DNA of 64,000 nucleotides from Ramazzottius varieornatus. Its lineage: Eukaryota; Tardigrada; Eutardigrada; Parachela; Ramazzottiidae. The stretch lies in NCBI GenBank assembly GCA_001949185.1, contig BDGG01000002.1:7964772-8028771 (forward strand), given 5' to 3'. Each line of letters begins with the position of its first letter. Position 1 is the first letter of the stretch. A model generated the notes under the pieces. The model was given only the letters and a program-made list of their open reading frames with translations, did no database searches and was not told where the DNA came from. The position numbers were made by a program, and so were the translations under genes. This document shows positions 59,001 to 64,000 of this stretch, one piece after another.

Positions 59001-62000
59001 GTGTGCGTTGTTTTGCATCACAAGAACCATTCGTCAGGCTTTGAAGAAAGGCCAAAACCTTTTCCCAGCAGCTGAGGTGGTTATGCGGACCGGAAGTGAA
59101 GGAAACTGGCTGACAGCATGCATTACGGCCACTTTTACTGCGCGCAGTCGAGCGTCCGTAGTCTCAAGCACAGAGTAGGGATTAAGACGAGTAATAACGA
59201 TGGAAGATGTGTGTAGTGTAACTACTGTTGTGGAACCGTGAAGATGGCGGACAAATTGGGCTGATTGGCGGTTTTGAATGAAGTGCCCATTGTGGGTTCA
59301 TAAGCAAGTGTACAGCTCCGTCTTCAGGAGAACTCTTGGGGGCAGCTTCCAGTGAAGTCACGCTCTGGATCACGAACCCACCAGGACGGTTTGGACTCGG
59401 CGGCTTGGTACTTGCTGCTGTATACGCCCATGATTGATTTCCGTGTTTCGACCGCAAACACATTCGGTTTGGTTGCGCAGTTTTTATTGTAGACGCGTGC
59501 ACTATTGAGACGTAAGAGGGTCAGATGCAATCTGTTATAACGAGCTAGTTGACAGTCTATCTCAAAAGCCAGTTTATTAAAGAGATAGATTTACGCTGTG
59601 GCGCAAAGTGTCAAACGGTAGACAAGTGGCTGGCAGTGTAACAAAACTAACAAGGCATGCAGGCATCTTCCGCCTTCGTCTGCCTCGATCCTCCAAGGCT
59701 GACTAACCTCCCTGACTGTGTACTGCAAACCGGTTTGCGGCGCGGCATTTGGCGTTATGTCATGAAGGAAACGTGGGAATGATCAGCAGTGAAGAGTTTG
59801 TACAGCTGGCCAGATGTGCCTTGACGCATATGCCAATGGTTAAGAATAGCATGACGATGCAGCCCTGTCTTACCCTGACTGTAAAGTGCGAACGTGGCTT
59901 CCGGCGCCAACGTTCGGCGTGGCAGGCAGGCAACTTCTCCTGTTCTATCAACCACTATACACCAGGAAGACTCAGGCTGTCGTCTGTCTTCCCTACAGCA
60001 GTCACCACAAACAACTTCCGGTTGATGAATATGACACTGCCTTTTTCGGCGTCATCTTTAACGCTAGCCATTGCTTTGACTTTGTGATTGAAACAGTGCA
60101 TACTGGCAGCCTCACACGTTTTGCTCGCTGTCTTCCCGTTCGATATGTTGGTCGACATGCGGGTGTGACTGAGGTGTGGAAGTTGGAAGGAGATTGAGCA
60201 CAGTATGTTCGAGACGGTCGTGGCCGTGGATTACAGGATTGCATGAGCGGCGTTTGAGCTTTTGTATAGTAAGTGGGCAGACGAAACAGATGCCGTGATG
60301 ATTGTTGCTTATTTTAATGTCTGCTTATGTTGGCAAGAATGAGAGTGACAGCAGGTTAAGGAGGAAGGCGCTCCGTCTGTGGCATATGCCTCGCTTGCAA
60401 CGGCTGCTAATTGAATTAGCTTTGTCATACAGTTGCTTATTCCAAACTTGATATGCCTTGCAATATTATCACTGGAGTTACAGCTTGTTATTGTTATGAC
60501 TGACAGATTCGGCGGACTACTGGGCGCGACCAGCAGCGCGTCAGCCTCCGTCTTCGGCCTACGCCAAAGTAACCCGCAAGCCTGTGGATCTCCATTATCA
60601 AGCCACAGAAAGGGAAGATCCTCAGCTGTCATCGCGCGATAGTCATCACAGCAGCGGAGAAGCGGTAACAAGCGGCAGAATGGAGACGTCTACTCGGCGC
60701 TCGCAATCACCGGGTGGCACCTTGAAAAGCGTCAAGTTCCGTGATCTGCCGGAAACCAAAGAATCACTGGAGCTGGAACAAGCAGCAGCTACTCTGGACC
60801 GACTGACACCTACCATCGACAGCCAGCAACGCCCAGCTCCTCTGACCAATGGCTATCATCTGCGCAGCGGCATGGACGTTGTTGGTACGTCCCTGCCTTT
60901 CGTTTCAGGTCGCGAGTCCATTGGGGAGGTCGTCAGATGAGTTCGTTTACCAAGTGGCGCACTCTCTCGGTCAGTAGCAGGGCAGACGTGCGCCACTTGA
61001 GATAACCATCTGCCGAAAATGATTATTGGTCGACGTCCCATTTGCCTGCAGTGTACAAAGCTGATCGAAGTTGCAGTAGGAATTTCGTAGAAAAGGGCAG
61101 ACGAGCGAGCTGAATTTTGTTCGAAGGGGGCTTTCTTGACTTTCTTCAATAGTATTATTATGGATGGTTTTCTTTTGCAGATTTGGATGCCATGCAGCCG
61201 GACTTTGACGAGCTGGACCGAGCTTTCGGTAGTCTGCAGTCGGAGAGCGAAAGTGTAGAGGGGGCAAATGAGAGCCGTCCAGTGACGGCTGCCTTTCGCC
61301 GGCAGGAGAGTAGGGAAAGCACCGGTGGTAGCAGAGGCGAGCGCCGTCGCGGCTCATACGGCACTTCCGGTCCTTCGCCCACTCCTCCATCCCCCGTACC
61401 CGAAAGCTCCCTCATCTCCGGCTATGTCCCGCATGACCGCAAAGGCCTGGCCAAGAAGTTTGGAGCCTTTACCTTTGGCCTACCCACTAGCAAGCCAGAG
61501 CTGAAGCCCGTCGATCACAGTCCCGACCCGCAACGCCGTCGATCTTCCGGTGACCATCTGCCCAACTACTCGTCCGATTACGAAGCAACTTCTCAAGATG
61601 AGGCGGTCCAACAGGCACGCGACAGATTACGGCCCGTGCCGCAACCAAGTGGGTTAACATCAGGAAGTAAATTTTTTGAGACGTATGAGTTCGGTCATCA
61701 ACGGCAACATTGGCTCAACAGGTCCGAAAAAACGTTGGCTCAATATTCAAAAAGCGTAATAGTGTGAACGCGGCGACCCGAAGTCTTTTCGTGTACAGTT
61801 TAGCTCGAAGTTTTTGTCGTTCAAGGCCCATTTCGAAACGTGTAAATGCTACAAGCGAAGCGTCTTGACGTTTTACTACGAATTCGGCAAAAGTTTCAGT
61901 TATCGACAAGAGTGTGGGAGGCAATATGACAGTTTATGACAGTTGTTTGTTATCAAGTCCAATGCATTAACAGTGTTATAATGTTTCAGGCAGTGGATCA

Positions 62001-63926
62001 TCGCGTCGCAAAGCCGAGCAGGTCTTGTACAATTCGGCGGCAGATGCGGCTATGTCGCCCAAGCTTCGTGATGTTTCACCCTATGGTGTCATCTCATCGT
62101 CCAATGTTAGACCGGCCAGAGAAGCCATGAAGGAACGCTCACTGTCTCGAGAGGGAGCCATCACACCGCCTCCACCGCGCCCTCGAACTCCGACGCAAGA
62201 AGAACGCTTGCAGAGACTGCTGAAGCCCGATGAAAGGGAGTTCGTCGTTGTGGAAGAGGATCGCCATCGCTATCGACTAAAGTCGCCTTTGAAGGAGATT
62301 GCCAAACCAGCCAACCATCATTCCCAACCAGGAGTGAGTCTGGCTTTGTCTCTCCCACAGTCAACCATAAAAAATCAGTTTCAGCTGGAAATCAACAGTA
62401 TAGATGGAAGTTCGGTAAATTGTCTTTTTGTCAAGTGGCGCAGGCTTGGTGCATCATTGGTCGAAGGTATGCGCCACTTGATAGAACGATTTTGTGCGCT
62501 TCGTTTGGTCGACCTTCCAAACATTCAGTCAGTATGAAACGAAGCAATATATACTGATGGGCAAAGAGAAGAATGGTTGGTTTGTGATTTATAGGTGTAC
62601 GAGGATATGCGTATGGAGTCTGAGAGTGGGATGAGCGAAGGGGAAGACTGGCCCTTGCCGGAGCGGAAGAAGAAGAAGAGCCAAGTGCGCCACCTGCCGC
62701 CACACAACGCCGATGACTGGCTGGCAACCCAACACGATAAGCTGCAGCATCGCAAGTACGGCCCCGCCTACCAGCATCGGCAGCACCAAGAACAAGCCAT
62801 GCTGGAGGAACTGCGGGAAACGCACCAGCGCATGCAACAACAAGTGCCCAACCGCGACATTGACGAGAACCGACTGCCCCTCTCCAGCATTGTCCTCCGC
62901 GAAGCCAAGACGCCACCGCTGACACGCCGTCCGGGCTCGGGCAACTGGTCCGACGAAGAGGGTGTCCGCGTCAAAGAGAACCCCGGTTACGCCGTGGTCC
63001 GCAGCCAGTTAACACCCTCTTCCTTCCAGATCAGCCATTCGGAGCCCGTTGCAGGACTGCAGGCGCCTCAACAACCACTTCCGCCGCAGCCACAGCATCG
63101 CTTCGAGACGAACGAAGCCACGTCGCGTCGACAGGCCTTCCAGATGACACCGGTGGATGTGGGCCAGATTAGCGGTCATCCGGTAGCGCGGACTTCCAAG
63201 CAGATGGACCATCCCGTACGTCAAGCCAGCAGCAGTCAGCGCTTCATCAATCAACCAATGGCCAAAGATGACACGGACCATGATTCCATCATCGATGAAG
63301 TGGACTTCAGTGATGAACCACTGTACAAAGTAGTACCGCAATTGTCGACATCTCGTTCTTCCCAACAACGCACTTCGCGCTCTCGACAAATTGACGGTAA
63401 GTACTTCCAGTTTCACTCCTTGAAGTCGTGTATATCTGTCTGTATCGGTCATTTCCGCCCCTTTTTCTACGCAATACTGTACTTGTCAAGGTCGTGCCCG
63501 GCACAGACTTGACAGGCGTAATCGTAGAAATATGTCTCGGCGCCGGAAGTAACGTTGCGCGACTGAGTCCTCATGTGATGTTTTTGTCCGCAGAGGGTCG
63601 TTTGGCGTCGGGGGGAGAAGGAGGTTCGCCTGACTTGTTGCGCAAGAGTGCGGTATCACCCAAGTCCATACTGAAAAACAGCAGCTTGACCCGCGTCCAT
63701 CGCAATGCCGTCTCCGAAGAACGTCCACCCACCCAACACACAGCCAACACTCGACCCATCGCTCAACGTCCCATCACGCCCAACTTCCCCGTTAGCGAAA
63801 CCCTTCCTACTTCCCAGGATGGCACCGCAAGTTCCGCTCACCAAAATAGGCAGCAGATGTCTGGCAGACCAGAAGCCAGTACTGGACGAGGCACCACGGA
63901 CCAAAGTGGTCGGTCCACACCTACCG
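56097..63926 (+). CDS. TNS: tensin, N-terminal and middle part (runs off the right edge)
   Basis: Tensins link integrin adhesions to actin. Fourteen exons join in phase: 56097-56130, 56278-56429, 56502-56624, 56705-56769, 56859-56942, 57005-57178, 57415-57623, 57692-57769, 58166-58429, 60507-60884, 61181-61648, 61990-62333, 62595-63396 and 63594-63926. The first part is the PTEN-like phosphatase domain: VTERII, HYLIINVSEPRSDLIRLN, VMDYGWPANVAPPLERLCAI, signature HCKGGLGRAA, YMHYTS, ALDRYAMKHFFDE, PSQRRYVQYFSGLLDGSI. The C2 domain follows: RPFFKIYQAMEHVWTS, LRGDIMIKCYHH, FRYQLHTCAVQG, FPEDGRLELDF. Exons 9-14 code for a Ser/Pro-rich disordered region, as in tensins. SH2 and PTB domains should lie beyond 63926. 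The second intron begins with GC. The ATG at 56097 follows a good acceptor, so an upstream coding exon is possible. Confidence 0.92.
57255..57306. repeat. intronic palindrome copy 10
   Basis: Arms CCAAGTGGCGCA and TACGCCACTTGG. Loop CAGCCAATAACACTGACAAC. Tensin intron between the sixth and seventh exons; copy 11 is 20 bp away. Confidence 0.9.
57327..57378. repeat. intronic palindrome copy 11
   Basis: Arms GGAGTGGCGCA and TGCGCCACTTGA. Loop TTTCAGTGATGTTGGCTGGA is the inverse of copy 10, so the two units lie head to head in one intron. Confidence 0.85.
58430..60506. other. 2.1-kb tensin intron, otherwise unexplained
   Basis: The longest tensin intron seen. Open frames occur on both strands, for example plus 58735-59178 and plus 59886-60197 (the latter contains AFFGVIFNASHCFDFVIE), but none has a recognised motif or clear splice context. 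A nested gene is possible; I do not support one. Confidence 0.4.
58478..58530. repeat. intronic palindrome copy 12
   Basis: Arms CCCACGTGGCGCAT and GGTGCGCCACTTGG. Loop CCAGTAATAATAGAGA. Near the start of the long tensin intron. Confidence 0.8.
60950..61001. repeat. intronic palindrome copy 13
   Basis: Arms CCAAGTGGCGCA and GTGCGCCACTTGAG, flanked by CGTCAGATGAGTTCG and ACCATCTGCCG. Tensin intron between the tenth and eleventh exons. Confidence 0.9.
62431..62482. repeat. intronic palindrome copy 14
   Basis: Arms TCAAGTGGCGCA and TGCGCCACTTGA, exact, with GATAGAACGATTTTGTGCGC to the right. Tensin intron between the twelfth and thirteenth exons. Confidence 0.9.
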
Positions 63927-64000
63927 GTAAACTATATACAATGCTGCTTCGTACAATAACCGGTCAAAAATAACGTTTACAGTAAGAACAAACATTTGGG

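Noticed and set aside
58735-59178. 147-residue frame in the long tensin intron, overlapped by a minus-strand frame
   Set aside because: No motif, no splice context and similar-sized frames on the opposite strand.

Overview
This is animal (metazoan) nuclear DNA. Genes are split by short GT-AG introns, mostly 60-400 bp. The conserved proteins are animal or eukaryotic: an inner-arm axonemal dynein heavy chain, tensin, NELF-C/D, MED31, ORC2, an anoctamin-10-type protein, a PIG-Q-type GPI-anchor enzyme and an HPRT-like fragment. I cannot name the lineage from the window. Two runs of exactly 50 N (20979-21028 and 38754-38803) are assembly gaps.

Left part (1-20 kb) is repeat-rich and gene-poor. The 3' half of a PIG-Q gene lies at 845-2248 (minus). 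A four-exon ubiquitin-like (elongin-B-like) protein lies at 3803-5020 (plus). Next come a decayed reverse-transcriptase element (5.7-7.4 kb), a decayed Ty3/gypsy pol region (8.4-12.1 kb, minus) interrupted by a hAT-like miniature element, and a field of foldback and miniature DNA elements (13.6-18.9 kb). An HPRT-like fragment with a one-base frame slip sits at 19461-19899.

Central part (20.5-38.3 kb) is gene-dense. An 11-exon anoctamin (20535-23540, minus) is followed by an 11-exon, about 1,797-residue receptor (24843-31969, minus). The receptor has a signal peptide, a PstS-like periplasmic-binding ectodomain, one membrane span, a kinase-homology domain that lacks catalytic motifs, a guanylyl-cyclase-type domain whose active-site residues are largely replaced, and a long low-complexity tail. 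This is the most unusual gene in the window. MED31 (minus) and NELFCD (plus) are head to head across 465 bp. ORC2 (8 exons, minus) follows NELFCD tail to tail.

Right part: 38.7-39.4 kb holds a second remnant of the same reverse-transcriptase family. An 11-exon, 4,111-residue DNAH7-type dynein heavy chain (40503-54724, minus) comes next. The 5' part of a tensin gene (56097 to at least 63926, plus, 14 exons seen) runs off the right edge.

Besides the receptor, the main non-genic signal is a family of 14 short palindromes of about 52 bp, with arms CAAGTGGCGCA and TGCGCCACTTG. All 14 lie in introns of the receptor, ORC2, dynein and tensin genes (28-62.5 kb). I saw no clear copy in exons, between genes or in the left 28 kb. 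Exon boundaries below were set by hand from splice sites, reading-frame phase and remembered family sequences; no search was run.
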